A DNA stretch of 64,000 nucleotides from Rhizobiales bacterium CCH3-A5 (lineage in GTDB: Bacteria > Pseudomonadota > Alphaproteobacteria > Rhizobiales > Beijerinckiaceae), in assembly GCA_001556025.1 (NCBI GenBank), contig LSIB01000021.1, positions 24,879 to 88,878 of the forward strand, in the 5' to 3' direction. The position numbers and the translations under genes were made by a program. Shown here in pieces: positions 20,011 through 30,444 of the stretch. The notes below the pieces were generated by a model. The model had not been told where the DNA came from and made no database searches. It was given only the letters and a program-made list of their open reading frames with translations. Numbering within the stretch: position 1 is the stretch's first letter; each line of letters starts with the position of its first letter.

Positions 20011-21339
20011 TCAATCCGAGGCCCGGCTGGCGTATTTGAGCCCCTTGGCCGGCGGCAGGCCCTTGAGCGGGCCGACGGCCGCGATCGTCGGCTGGTGGCC
20101 GAGCAGGGAGCGCCCCGCCGCGCGCACGTCGTCGAGCGTCACCGCGTCGAGCCGCGCCGCCAGCTCTTCGCGGCGGATCGCCCGGCCGAAGATCAGCACC
20201 TGCCGCGCCATCTGTTCCAGCTTGCCGCCGGGGCTCTCCAGCGAGGCGAGCAGCCCGACCTTCATTTGCGCGCGGGCGCGCGCGACTTCCGCTTCGCTGA
20301 CATCCTCGGCGGCCTGCCGCAGGCAGGCGAGCGACACGTCGATCAGCTCGGCTGCATCCTCCGGCGCTGTGCCGGCGCTGATGCCGAAGACGCCGCAATC
20401 GGAGAAGGGCCAGTGGAAGGCGTCGACCGCATAGGCCAGCCCGCGCTTCTCGCGCACCTCCTGGAACAGCCGCGAGGACAGCCCGCCCCCAAGCACGGAG
20501 GAGAAGATCTGCAGCGGATAATGCGCACCCTTGCTGAAGGGCTGGCCGGGGAAGCCGAGGACGAGATGGACCTGCTCCTCGTCGCTTTTGATCCGCGCCT
20601 CGCCGCCGCGATAGTCGCCGCCCTCGCGGACCGGTTTCGCCTCGGGCGAGGCCGGCAGCGCGGCCAGATGCCTCTTCGCGAGCGCGACGAACTCGTCGTG
20701 ATCGACCGCGCCGGACGCCGCCAGAACCATGTTGCCGGCATGGTAGTGCCGCGCGAGGTAAGCCCGAATCGCATCGGGCGTGAAGCTTTTCACGGTCTTG
20801 GCTGTGCCCAGGATCGGCCGGCCGAGCGGCTGATCGGGAAATGCGGCCTGCAGGAAGCGGTCATAGACCAGGTCGTCGGGCGTATCCTGCACGGCGCTGA
20901 TCTCTTGCAGGATCACGCCCTTCTCGCGCCTCAGCTCCTCTTCGGTGAGGGCCGGCGAGGTCAGGATGTCGGCGAGGATATCGACTGCGAGTTCGAGGTC
21001 CTCGCCCAGCACCCGGGCGGTGTAGCAGGTGTACTCGACCGAGGTCGCGGCGTTGAGGTCGCCGCCGACGCTCTCGATCGCCTCGGCGATCTCCAGCGCG
21101 TTGCGCTTCGCGGTGCCCTTGAAGGCCATGTGCTCCAGCAGATGGGCGAGCCCGTGCTCATGGGGTAGCTCGTCGCGCGAGCCTGCCCCGATCCAGATGC
21201 CCAGCGAAACGGTGGCGGCATGGTCCATGCGCTGCGAGACGATGCGCAGGCCCGACGGCAGGGTGGTCAGCCCGACATCGGGGTCGTGCTCGCCGGCGTT
21301 CGGCGCGGCGATGTCGATCTCGTCGCCATGCTCGCTCAT
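20011..21339 (-). CDS. M16 family zinc peptidase
   Basis: 442 residues, similar to mitochondrial processing peptidase beta and bacterial PqqL/YmxG types. The inverted zinc motif HLLEH (residues 66-70, in GLAHLLEHMAFKGT) is present, with the downstream acidic metal ligand in LTEEELRREKGVILQEI. The second half carries the GGGLSSRLFQEVREKRGLAYAV segment of the inactive-lobe repeat. It is predicted cytosolic, with no signal peptide. ATG 21339 overlaps the thrC stop as ATGA; longer upstream reading would run far into thrC. The physiological substrate is unknown. Confidence 0.94.
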   Translation of the reverse strand: MSEHGDEIDIAAPNAGEHDPDVGLTTLPSGLRIVSQRMDHAATVSLGIWIGAGSRDELPHEHGLAHLLEHMAFKGTAKRNALEIAEAIESVGGDLNAATSVEYTCYTARVLGEDLELAVDILADILTSPALTEEELRREKGVILQEISAVQDTPDDLVYDRFLQAAFPDQPLGRPILGTAKTVKSFTPDAIRAYLARHYHAGNMVLAASGAVDHDEFVALAKRHLAALPASPEAKPVREGGDYRGGEARIKSDEEQVHLVLGFPGQPFSKGAHYPLQIFSSVLGGGLSSRLFQEVREKRGLAYAVDAFHWPFSDCGVFGISAGTAPEDAAELIDVSLACLRQAAEDVSEAEVARARAQMKVGLLASLESPGGKLEQMARQVLIFGRAIRREELAARLDAVTLDDVRAAGRSLLGHQPTIAAVGPLKGLPPAKGLKYASRASD

Positions 21340-22751
21340 GCCGCCGCTCCCCGCACGGCGCGGGCATGCGCGCGGATGAAATTCTCGAGCCTCGTCTGGT
21401 CGTTCGGCATTGGCGTGAAACGCTCCCTGCGGTCCATCAAATCGGCAAGATGGGCCGGCAGCGCGGGTGTGACGCCGCTGGCGGCTTTCACGGCGGCCGG
21501 GAACTTTGCGGGATGAGCGGTTCCGAGCACGATCATCGGCGTCGCCGGGTCGCGTTCGAGCCCCTCGCGCGCGGCCGCGACGCCGATCGCGGTATGCGGA
21601 TCGAGCAGATAGCCGGCTTGCGCCCACGTCGCGCCGATCTCGCCCGCCACCTTCGCCTCGTCGATCGCGGTCGCGTCGAATTCGGCGCGGATGCGCGCGA
21701 GCGGCTCAGGGCTGATCTCGAAACGGCCCGATTGCTTCAGCGAGTCCATCAGACCACGGATCGCCGCGCCGTCGCGCCCATGCGCATCGAACAGCAGCCG
21801 CTCGAAATTCGACGAGATCTGGATGTCCATCGAGGGCGAGGTCGTGGCATGGACGCCGCGCATCTCGTAGACGCCGTCCGCGAGCGTCCGCGCCAGGATG
21901 TCGTTGCTGTTGGTGCCGATCAGGAAACGCTCGACCGGAAGTCCCATGCGCTTGGCGACATAGCCCGCCAGCACGTCGCCGAAATTGCCGGTGGGCACCG
22001 AAAACGAGACTTTTCGGCCCGGCGCGCCGAGCGTCACGGCCGAGGTGAAGTAATAGACCACCTGCGCTGCGATCCGGGCCCAGTTGATCGAATTGACCCC
22101 CGAGAGGCCGATCTCGTCGCGGAAGGCGTGATGGTTGAACATCGCCTTGAGCAGGTTCTGGCAGTCGTCGAAGGTTCCGTCGATCGCTATGGCGTGGACG
22201 TTGTCCGCCTCCACCGTGGTCATCTGCCGGCGCTGCACGTCCGAGACGCGGCCCTGCGGGTAGAGGATGAAGACATCGACGTTCTTCAGGCCCTTGAAGG
22301 CGTCGATGGCGGCTCCGCCCGTGTCGCCGGAGGTCGCGCCAACGATGGTGGCCCGCGCCCCACGCAGCGTCAGCACATGGTCCATCAGCCGCCCGAGCAA
22401 CTGCATCGCCACGTCCTTGAAGGCGAGCGTCGGGCCATGGAAGAGTTCGAGAACGAACAGGTTGTCGTCCAACTGTGTCAACGGGCAGACGGCCGGATGC
22501 CGGAAGCTCGCGTAGGCGTCGCCGATCATCTCCGACAGCGCCTTGCCCTCGATATCGCCATCGCTCAGCGCGCCGAGCACGCGCTGCGCCACCTGCGCGT
22601 AGGACTTGCCGGCGAAGCCCGCGATCTCGTCCGCGCTCAGCGTGGGAAAGCTCTTGGGCACATAAAGCCCGCCATCGCGGGCGAGCCCCGCCAGCAGCGC
22701 GTCGGAGAAGGAGAGGGCAGGGGCCTCGCCCCGTGTGGAGATGTGAAGCAC
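21336..22751 (-). CDS. thrC: Threonine synthase
   Basis: 471 residues. PLP enzyme converting O-phosphohomoserine to threonine; thrB for the preceding step is at 7.8 kb. It has the long ThrC form: STRGEAPALSFSDALLAGLARDGGLYVP start, PLP lysine in FHGPTLAFKDVAMQL, phosphate-binding GATSGDTGGAAIDAF and the Asn-rich VPTGNFGDVLAGYVAKRMGLP. The frame is open upstream to 22856, but GTG 22751 matches the family N-terminus and leaves a 71-bp gap from the SURF1 gene rather than an overlap. It is coupled to the M16 gene by a 4-bp overlap. Confidence 0.96.
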   Translation of the reverse strand: MLHISTRGEAPALSFSDALLAGLARDGGLYVPKSFPTLSADEIAGFAGKSYAQVAQRVLGALSDGDIEGKALSEMIGDAYASFRHPAVCPLTQLDDNLFVLELFHGPTLAFKDVAMQLLGRLMDHVLTLRGARATIVGATSGDTGGAAIDAFKGLKNVDVFILYPQGRVSDVQRRQMTTVEADNVHAIAIDGTFDDCQNLLKAMFNHHAFRDEIGLSGVNSINWARIAAQVVYYFTSAVTLGAPGRKVSFSVPTGNFGDVLAGYVAKRMGLPVERFLIGTNSNDILARTLADGVYEMRGVHATTSPSMDIQISSNFERLLFDAHGRDGAAIRGLMDSLKQSGRFEISPEPLARIRAEFDATAIDEAKVAGEIGATWAQAGYLLDPHTAIGVAAAREGLERDPATPMIVLGTAHPAKFPAAVKAASGVTPALPAHLADLMDRRERFTPMPNDQTRLENFIRAHARAVRGAAA

Positions 22752-22822
22752 GGCGAAAGGGTCTCGGGTGGGCGTGGGTTTTGCTATAGGCCGCTTGGCG
22801 GGTTTGGGCAAAGCCGATGCGC

Positions 22823-23602
22823 TCAGACGGCGGATGCCGGCTTTCGCCCTTGCCACGCCCAGGCGCCGAAAACGCCCATGAGCGTCAGCGCCAGCCCGAA
22901 CCAGGTCAGAGCGTAGGACAAGTGGTTGTCGGGAATGCGCCCGATCAGCTCTTTCGCGTCGATGCCGGCGGGCGGCGTCATGCCGTCGCCGACGCGCTCG
23001 GCTTCCAGATAGAACGCCGCGACCGGGCCGATGCCGAGCGAGGCCGCGATTCCCGTCGGATCGCGCGTGTAGAACTCGCGCCGAGCCGGTAGGTCGGCGG
23101 GCGTGAAGGAGCCGCGCGTCTCAGGCGCGCGCAGATAGCCTGTGATGATCGCAGGCCCCGTCGCGGGCGAGATCTGCCCGAGTCGGCGTTCGGGAACGAA
23201 ACCGCGATTGACGAGAACGACCCCGCCATCCTCCAGCCGGAAACCCTGAAAGATCCAGCGGCCGAAACCCGAGAGCTGGCGCGTGCCCGGCCCGCCCGAG
23301 GCGATGGTGGTGCGCACGCTTGCGAAGGGGCCGTCGATGAAGGCCCCGCGCGCCTGCACGCGGGTCAGGTCGAGCGCCGCGGGGTCGAGGCCGGGCCACG
23401 TCGAGGCCGCCGGCATCGCGGCCGGCGCGCCCGCAGCTTGCGCCTCAAGCCTGTCGATGAAGGCGCGCTTCTCGCCCATCCGCAGGAGTTGCCAGCTTCC
23501 GAGCATGGCGAGCACGGCGACGCCGATGATGGTCAGCAGCGCCGGCCAGAGCAGGCGGGGGCGGCCGGGAGATGTATCGCGCGTTGCGGCGGCTTCGCTC
23601 AT
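22823..23602 (-). CDS. SURF1 family cytochrome oxidase biogenesis protein
   Basis: 259 residues with one membrane helix near each end (LLWPALLTIIGVAVLAML and LSYALTWFGLALTLMGVFGAWAW), the classic SURF1 topology with a periplasmic middle. Conserved segments: LGSWQLLRMGEKRAFIDRLEAQ, VLVNRGFVPERR and GRIPDNHLSYALTWFGLA. SURF1 helps insert heme a into subunit I. Its start overlaps the DUF983 stop by 4 bp, and it ends the cox assembly block before thrC. Confidence 0.94.
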   Translation of the reverse strand: MSEAAATRDTSPGRPRLLWPALLTIIGVAVLAMLGSWQLLRMGEKRAFIDRLEAQAAGAPAAMPAASTWPGLDPAALDLTRVQARGAFIDGPFASVRTTIASGGPGTRQLSGFGRWIFQGFRLEDGGVVLVNRGFVPERRLGQISPATGPAIITGYLRAPETRGSFTPADLPARREFYTRDPTGIAASLGIGPVAAFYLEAERVGDGMTPPAGIDAKELIGRIPDNHLSYALTWFGLALTLMGVFGAWAWQGRKPASAV

Positions 23603-23976
23603 CGCTTGTCCAGCCTGCCTTCCTCGGCCTTGTTGGCATATTGCAGCGCGACCGCCAGCCCCTTCATCGGCCGCAGCATGGCGAGGCAGACGACGACCGA
23701 GAGCGGCAGCCAGATCGCCAGATGCAGCCAGATCGGCGGCTCATAGGCGATCTCGACATAGAGCGCAGCGCCCAGCACAGCAAACCCCGAGATCAGCATG
23801 ATGAACACGGCCGGCCCGTCGGCGGAGTCGGCAAAAGTGAAATCGAGCCCGCAGGCCGAGCATGACGGCCGGACCTTCAGGAAGCCCTCGAACAACCGGC
23901 CCTCGCCGCAGCGCGGGCAGCGGCCGGCCATGCCGGTCTTCCAGGGCGAGGGCAGGGGCGCGTGATCGTCGGCCAT
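23599..23976 (-). CDS. DUF983 membrane protein
   Basis: 125 residues from ATG 23976. The N-terminal zinc-ribbon-like pairs CPRCGEG and CSACGLDF precede two membrane helices (FIMLISGFAVLGAALYV and LAIWLPLSVVVCLAML). In Alphaproteobacteria DUF983 genes usually sit between coxC and surf1, so a role in oxidase assembly or metal handling is likely but unproven. In-frame codons upstream of 23976 belong to a palindromic repeat and are unlikely to be translated. It overlaps SURF1 by 4 bp. Confidence 0.9.
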   Translation of the reverse strand: MADDHAPLPSPWKTGMAGRCPRCGEGRLFEGFLKVRPSCSACGLDFTFADSADGPAVFIMLISGFAVLGAALYVEIAYEPPIWLHLAIWLPLSVVVCLAMLRPMKGLAVALQYANKAEEGRLDKR

Positions 23977-23989
23977 GATAGCCTCCATA

Positions 23990-24036
23990 TGCATGATGCC
24001 GAAAAGTGGAAGCCGGCTTTCGGAGATCATCATGCG
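23990..24036. repeat. 47-bp palindromic repeat, family D copy 2
   Basis: An imperfect palindrome (TGCATGATGCCGAAAAG ... CATCATGCG) in the gap between coxC and the DUF983 gene. It has the same core as the copy at 19954. In transcripts of the cox operon it would form a hairpin between coxC and DUF983. Confidence 0.8.
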
Positions 24037-24046
24037 CATAAAGCAC

Positions 24047-24070
24047 AAAGGCGGCCGCGAGGCCGCCTTT
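24047..24070 (-). terminator. Possible terminator or stabilising hairpin after coxC
   Basis: A perfect 10-bp stem (AAAGGCGGCC with GGCCGCCTTT) closes a GCGA/TCGC loop 25 bp past the coxC stop. The T tract on the minus strand is short (TTTGTGCTTT), so it may be an attenuator or an mRNA 3'-end protector rather than a full terminator, since DUF983-SURF1 follow. Confidence 0.6.
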
Positions 24071-24095
24071 GCCGATTATCGCAGTTGGCGTTCGC

Positions 24096-24959
24096 TCAGT
24101 GCGCCGCGCCTGCAGCCGGGCCCGCGCCCCAGACATAGATCGCGGCGAACAGGAACAGCCAGACCACGTCGACGAAGTGCCAGTACCAGGCGGCGAACTC
24201 GAAGCCGAGATGCTGCTCTGGTTTGAAGTGGCCGAGATAGGCCCGGTAGAGGCAGATCGCGAGGAAGATCGTGCCGATGAAAACGTGGAAACCGTGGAAG
24301 CCGGTCGCCATGAAGAAGGTCGCGCCATAGATATGGCCCGAAAAGGCGAAGGCAGCATGCCCGTATTCGTAGATCTGGCAGATCGTGAACAGGATGCCGA
24401 GGATCACGGTCAGCCACAGGCCCTGCTTCAGGCCCTCGCGGTCGCCATGGATCAGCGCGTGATGGGCCCAGGTCACGGTCGTGCCCGAGGTCAGCAGGAT
24501 CAATGTGTTTAGCAGCGGCAGGTGCCAGGGGTCGAAGGTGGCGATCCCCTTGGGCGGCCAGACGCCGCCGGTGAACTCCTGTCGCGTGTAGTTGATCGCT
24601 TCGCCGGCATAGAGGCTGGCGTCGAAATAGGCCCAGAACCAGGCGACGAAGAACATCACCTCGGAGGCGATGAACATCAGCATGCCGTAGCGGTGATGGA
24701 TCTGGACGACGCGGGTATGGTGGCCCTCGTGCTCGGCCTCGCGCACCACGTCCATCCACCAGGCCAGCATGGTGTAGAGCACGCCGAGTAGGCCGACGCC
24801 GAAGACGAGCGGGCCGAGCTTCATGCCGCCCAGCGTCATCGCCTTCATCCACATCACCGCGCCGATCGCCATCGTCGTCGCGCTGGTCGCGCCGACGATC
24901 GGCCACGGGCTCGGATCGACGAGGTGGTAGTCGTGGTTCTTGGTATGGGCCCCGGCCAT
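24096..24959 (-). CDS. coxC: Cytochrome c oxidase subunit III
   Basis: 287 residues with the seven-helix COX3 fold. Conserved marks: HDYHLVDPSPWPIVGA N-terminus, FIASEVMFFVAWFWAYF with the lipid/proton-path Glu, WPPKGIATFDPWHLPLLNTLILLTSGTTVTWAHHAL, and GFHGFHVFIGTIFL. It forms the aa3-type oxidase core with CoxA and CoxB in the cytoplasmic membrane. It follows ctaG by 51 bp. This is the standard alphaproteobacterial order, with CtaG before CoxC. Confidence 0.97.
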   Translation of the reverse strand: MAGAHTKNHDYHLVDPSPWPIVGATSATTMAIGAVMWMKAMTLGGMKLGPLVFGVGLLGVLYTMLAWWMDVVREAEHEGHHTRVVQIHHRYGMLMFIASEVMFFVAWFWAYFDASLYAGEAINYTRQEFTGGVWPPKGIATFDPWHLPLLNTLILLTSGTTVTWAHHALIHGDREGLKQGLWLTVILGILFTICQIYEYGHAAFAFSGHIYGATFFMATGFHGFHVFIGTIFLAICLYRAYLGHFKPEQHLGFEFAAWYWHFVDVVWLFLFAAIYVWGAGPAAGAAH

Positions 24960-25010
24960 CGTCTTGGTCTCCGCGTCCGACGTCTTTTCAGCGCGCTTAT
25001 GCGCCGTTGT

Positions 25011-25640
25011 TTACAGGTTCGATTTGCCCGCGTCACCCGTCACCGCGCCGGCCTTCACCTCGGTGACGGGCTGGCCCGCCTTGGAGGGGAAGTAGGTGTA
25101 GGACAGGGTGAGCGACTTGATGCCGTCGAGATCGCGGTTCCTGGCGATCTCGGGGTCGATGTAGAACACCACCGGCGCCTCCAGGCTCTCGCCCGGCTGC
25201 AGCGTATGCTCGGTGAAGCAGAAACACTGGATCTTGACGAAATGCGCCGCCGCCCGCTCGGGTTGGACGTTGAAGGTCGCGATCCCGGTCGAGGCGCGGT
25301 TGGCGCGGTTGGTGATCTTGTAGAACACCGTCTTCGTCTCGCCGACGCGGAGCGCAATCTCCGGACTCTCCGGCTCGAAGCGCCAGCCGAGAGCGGGTGC
25401 GACATTGGCGTCGAAGCGAACGGAAACCGTCCGGTCGAGGATCTGGCCCGCGCCGGCGGTGCCGGCCTGTTCCGTCGCGATGCGCGGCGTGCCGCCGAAG
25501 CCGGTCGCCTTGCAGAACATGTCGTAGAGCGGCACCGCCGCGAAGGACAGGCCCGTCATCCCCATGACGACGCCGGCGCAGATCAGTGCGGTGCGTTTGG
25601 CGGCGAGCGCTTGCGTCGATGTCTGCGCGCTCGCCATCAC
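25011..25640 (-). CDS. ctaG: Cytochrome c oxidase assembly protein CtaG/Cox11
   Basis: 209 residues with one N-terminal membrane helix (TALICAGVVMGMTGLSFAAVPLYDMFCKATGFGGT) and a periplasmic immunoglobulin-like domain. The copper-binding CFCF motif is present (IQCFCFTEHTLQPGE). Cox11 delivers copper to the CuB site of subunit I. The start overlaps the small coxF gene by 4 bp, and a second in-frame ATG directly follows the first. Confidence 0.96.
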   Translation of the reverse strand: MMASAQTSTQALAAKRTALICAGVVMGMTGLSFAAVPLYDMFCKATGFGGTPRIATEQAGTAGAGQILDRTVSVRFDANVAPALGWRFEPESPEIALRVGETKTVFYKITNRANRASTGIATFNVQPERAAAHFVKIQCFCFTEHTLQPGESLEAPVVFYIDPEIARNRDLDGIKSLTLSYTYFPSKAGQPVTEVKAGAVTGDAGKSNL

Positions 25641-25804
25641 AGCGGCCTGTTCATGATGGCGGGGCCGGTCTTCACCAGCGTCACCACGAAGAAGAAGAGG
25701 ACAAGCCCGACCAGCACGAAAGCCAGCGCGACCGAGCGACGCCTGCGCCGGGCCATGTCCTCCGGCGAGAAGGCGACGACCGGCCTGTTGCCGTTCTCGC
25801 TCAT
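25637..25804 (-). CDS. coxF: CoxF-type small membrane protein of the cox operon
   Basis: 55 residues, with a basic stretch (ARRRRRS) followed by a single membrane helix ([20 protein letters not shown]). Small single-span proteins at this place between ctaB and ctaG are known in Alphaproteobacteria as CoxF/CtaF-like. The gene overlaps ctaB and ctaG by 4 bp each (ATGA at both ends), which is good evidence that it is translated. No catalytic residues are visible; a structural or assembly role is inferred. Confidence 0.85.
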   Translation of the reverse strand: MSENGNRPVVAFSPEDMARRRRRSVALAFVLVGLVLFFFVVTLVKTGPAIMNRPL

Positions 25805-26757
25805 CCGATCACCTTCGGCAGCGCCCACATCAGGCCGAGGCTGTTCTCGGCCAGCAACACGGCGAAGAGCAGGAAGAGATAAAGGATCGAGAAGCCGAAC
25901 AGCGCATGGCAGGCCTTGTAGGCGGCCTCGCCCTCGCTGACGCGCAGCACTCTCACCGACAGCGCGATCATGGCGAGGCCTGTCACGACCGAAACGACGA
26001 GATAGGCCAGACCGGCAAAGCCCATCAGCGCCGGCAGCACGGCGACAGGGGCCATGACGAGCGAGTAGGCGAGGATCTGGCGGCGCGTCGCGGCAGGGCC
26101 TGCGACATTGGGCAGCATCGGCACGCCGGCCCGCGCGTAATCCTGCGCCTTGACCAGCGCCAGCGCCCAGAAATGCGGCGGCGTCCACAGGAAGATGATG
26201 GCGAAAAGTACCAGTGAATGGAGGCCGAAATTGCCGGTCACGACGGCCTCGCCGATCATCGGCGGAAACGCGCCGGCCGCGCCGCCGATCACGATGTTCT
26301 GCGAGGTCGAGCGCTTCAGCCACATCGAGTAGACCACGGCGTAGAAGAAGATCGTGAAGGTGAGCATCGCCGCAGCCAGCAGGTTGGCGACGAGGCCGAG
26401 CACGATCACCGAGCCGACCGCGAGCGTGAGCCCGAAGGCCAGCGCCTCCGAGGGCAGCACGCGGCCGCCGGGAATCGGCCGCTTGGCGGTGCGCGTCATC
26501 AGCGCGTCGATATCGGCGTCCCACCACATGTTCAGGCAGCCCGATGCGCCCGCTCCGACCGCGATCGCGATCAGCGCCGCGAGCCCGATCACCGGGTGGA
26601 CCGCGCCCGGCGCCGTCGCCATTCCGCCCAGCGCGGTGACGACGACGAGGAACATCACGCGCGGCTTGAGCAGGGCGAAGAAGTCGCGCGCCTCGGCGGT
26701 CGAGGTCAGCGCGACGCCCTCGGAGCGGGTCTCGATGGTGTCGAACGCAGCGGACAT
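25801..26757 (-). CDS. ctaB: Heme O synthase (protoheme IX farnesyltransferase)
   Basis: 318 residues, about nine membrane helices, UbiA superfamily. It attaches a farnesyl chain to heme B to make heme O, the precursor of heme A for the aa3 oxidase. The prenyl-diphosphate/Mg motif is in [23 protein letters not shown] (Asp-x-x-x-Asp with TxxRP), and the second acidic loop follows. [10 protein letters not shown] is the conserved CyoE/CtaB segment. ATG 26757 lies 153 bp downstream of coxA, and the stop overlaps coxF. Confidence 0.96.
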   Translation of the reverse strand: MSAAFDTIETRSEGVALTSTAEARDFFALLKPRVMFLVVVTALGGMATAPGAVHPVIGLAALIAIAVGAGASGCLNMWWDADIDALMTRTAKRPIPGGRVLPSEALAFGLTLAVGSVIVLGLVANLLAAAMLTFTIFFYAVVYSMWLKRSTSQNIVIGGAAGAFPPMIGEAVVTGNFGLHSLVLFAIIFLWTPPHFWALALVKAQDYARAGVPMLPNVAGPAATRRQILAYSLVMAPVAVLPALMGFAGLAYLVVSVVTGLAMIALSVRVLRVSEGEAAYKACHALFGFSILYLFLLFAVLLAENSLGLMWALPKVIG

Positions 26758-26910
26758 CTGGATACGGGGTCTCGTGTCTTTAAGGCCGCGCCACAGGCGC
26801 GAGGTCGAGGGGAAGCGGCGCTATGCCGCCCGTCGCCGGAACGCCCTTTGCTCAGGCGCTCTGGAGAGGGGCGGCGGCGGGCCGATGATCGGCCCACCGC
26901 CTGATGTCGA

Positions 26911-28575
<1,665 letters not shown>

Positions 28576-28613
28576 TCAGTGTCGGTGCGGGCCGCGCCGG
28601 CCCGCCGGATGGA

Positions 28614-29504
28614 TCAGTCCCGGGAGGCCGCGACCTTGCCGGCGGCGTCCGTGGCGTTGGCGTACTTCTGCTTCGATTCGGCGAGCCAGGCGGCATAGCG
28701 CTCGGCGCTGACGACGCGGAACGCGATCGGCATATAGGCGTGGTTCTGCCCGCAGATGAACGAGCACTGCCCGTAATAGATGCCTTCGCGGTCGGCCTTG
28801 AACCAGGTCTCGTTAAGCCGGCCCGGAATGGCGTCGATCTTCACGCCGAAGGAGGGCACGGTGAATTTGTGGATGACGTCGGCGGCGGTGACCTGCACGC
28901 GCACCACCTTGCCGACCGGCACGACAGCCTCATTGTCGACGGCGAGCAGCTTCGGTGCTTCGGCGGCGGCGATCTTGTTGGTCTTGATCGCCTCGGCGCG
29001 CTGCGTCTCGTCGAGCATGATCGAGTCGAAGGTGAAGGCACCCGCATCCTGCGGATACTCGTAGGACCAGTACCACTGCTTGCCCGTCACCTTCACGGTG
29101 ACGTCGGCCTGCGGAATCTCGAGCTGCAGCTTGAGCAGGCGGAAGGAGGGGATGGCGATCACGACGAGGATCAGGACCGGGATCACCGTCCAGGCCACTT
29201 CGAGCAGTGCGTTGTGCGTCGTCTTCGAGGGCGTCGGGTTGGCCTTCTCGTTGAAGCGCCAGGCGACGTAGATCAACAGCCCGAGCACGAAGATCGAGAT
29301 GATGAAGATGATGACGTTCAGCCAGTCATGAAACCAGTTGATATAGGCCGCGACCTCGGTCACCGGGTTCTGCAGGTTGAGCTGCCAGGGCGAGGGCATG
29401 CCGGTCGCGGCCGAGGCGCTGCCGGTGACGAGGGTGGCCGCGAGGGCCGCACCAGCCAGGGCTGCCAGATGCTTGGCTGCAGGGTGCCTGCTCAAAAATC
29501 GCAT
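28614..29504 (-). CDS. coxB: Cytochrome c oxidase subunit II
   Basis: 296 residues from ATG 29504, with a signal peptide (to about ASAATG), two membrane helices (NVIIFIISIFVLGLLIYVAW; LLEVAWTVIPVLILVVIAIPSF) and a periplasmic cupredoxin domain. The CuA site is complete: GQCSFICGQNHAYMPIA, with the upstream His in DVIHKFTVPSFGVK. The aromatic electron-entry patch KQWYWSYEYP is present. It lacks a C-terminal cytochrome c domain, so it is an aa3, not caa3, type. It is first gene of the cox operon; the frame is open to 29609 but ATG 29504 gives the normal leader. Confidence 0.97.
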   Translation of the reverse strand: MRFLSRHPAAKHLAALAGAALAATLVTGSASAATGMPSPWQLNLQNPVTEVAAYINWFHDWLNVIIFIISIFVLGLLIYVAWRFNEKANPTPSKTTHNALLEVAWTVIPVLILVVIAIPSFRLLKLQLEIPQADVTVKVTGKQWYWSYEYPQDAGAFTFDSIMLDETQRAEAIKTNKIAAAEAPKLLAVDNEAVVPVGKVVRVQVTAADVIHKFTVPSFGVKIDAIPGRLNETWFKADREGIYYGQCSFICGQNHAYMPIAFRVVSAERYAAWLAESKQKYANATDAAGKVAASRD

Positions 29505-29898
29505 GGGTCCGACATCGCTCCTTATCGTGACGCTCGCGGCCCGCATCTCCCGGCATGGCCCAAGCGCGAGCGGGCGGCAGCCATGACGGCGCGCCCTGCT
29601 CTTCGGCATTGCGATAAATCAAAGATCACGCTTGCGCCAGTGGGGCAATGCGAGCCTTCCATGCGGGCCGTGCGGCATAATCGCGCGAGGCCGGAGCCGT
29701 TCGCCGGCGCGGCTTCGGCTCCGGAAACGGCCGCGAAACGGCTCTCTCCTTGACAGGGCACGGCCTGCATGGTCCCAACGCTGACATGATTTGACCCGGT
29801 TCTGCGCCCGTCTGGGTAGGGACCGGCTTTCTGCCTGAATTCCGCCGTCCTGATCGGGAATGCGGGGACCGGCGTCGATTTGGGAGGTTAGGCCAGGC
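29505..29898. other. 394-bp divergent intergenic region between coxB and ialB-like gene
   Basis: No credible gene was seen on either strand. It should hold the promoter of the cox operon (minus) and of the IalB-like gene (plus). A TTGACA at 29751-29756 (plus) could be a -35 element but lacks a good -10 at standard spacing. The AT-richer stretch near 29610-29635 is the best place for the cox promoter. Confidence 0.5.
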
Positions 29899-30444
29899 AT
29901 GGGCATCAGCATCGCACCCGCCTTGACGCGTGCGGCTCGCGCCTGCGGGATCGCCGTGTGCGGACTGGCCGCTTTCGGACTGGTTCTGGCCGGACTTGCC
30001 GGCCCGGCCTTTGCCCAGGGCGCCGTCAAGGCGACGCATGGCGACTGGCAGATGCGCTGCGAGGTGCCTCCCGGCGCCAAGGCCGAGCAATGCGCGCTGG
30101 TCCAGAACGTCGCGGCCGAGGACCGGCCGAACCTGACGCTGCTGGTGATCGTGCTCAAGACCGCCGACCAGAAGAGCCGCCTCTTGCGCGTCGTCGCGCC
30201 GCTCGGCGTGCTGCTGCCGTCCGGCCTCGGCCTCAAGATCGACGACAAAGACATCGGCCGCGCCGGCTTCGTTCGCTGCCTGACCACGGGCTGCGTCGCC
30301 GAGGTCGTGATGGACGATGCGCTGACGACCCAGCTCAAGGCCGGCAAGAGCGCGACCTTCATCGTGTTTCAGACGCCCGAGGAGGGTGTCGGTATTCCCG
30401 TCTCGTTGACCGGATTCGGGCCCGGCGTGGAGAGCTTGCCGTGA
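29899..30444 (+). CDS. Invasion associated locus B (IalB) family protein
   Basis: 181 residues from ATG 29899, with GGGAGG 11-16 nt upstream. A signal peptide (AACGIAVCGLAAFGLVLAGLAGPAFA region) precedes the IalB domain: THGDWQMRCEVPPGAKAEQCALVQ, LLRVVAPLGVLLPSGLGLKIDD and the paired cysteines in GFVRCLTTGCVAEVVMDD. IalB was named in Bartonella for erythrocyte invasion. The family is widespread in free-living Rhizobiales, where the role is unknown. The stop overlaps the next gene (GTGA). Confidence 0.9.
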   Translation: MGISIAPALTRAARACGIAVCGLAAFGLVLAGLAGPAFAQGAVKATHGDWQMRCEVPPGAKAEQCALVQNVAAEDRPNLTLLVIVLKTADQKSRLLRVVAPLGVLLPSGLGLKIDDKDIGRAGFVRCLTTGCVAEVVMDDALTTQLKAGKSATFIVFQTPEEGVGIPVSLTGFGPGVESLP

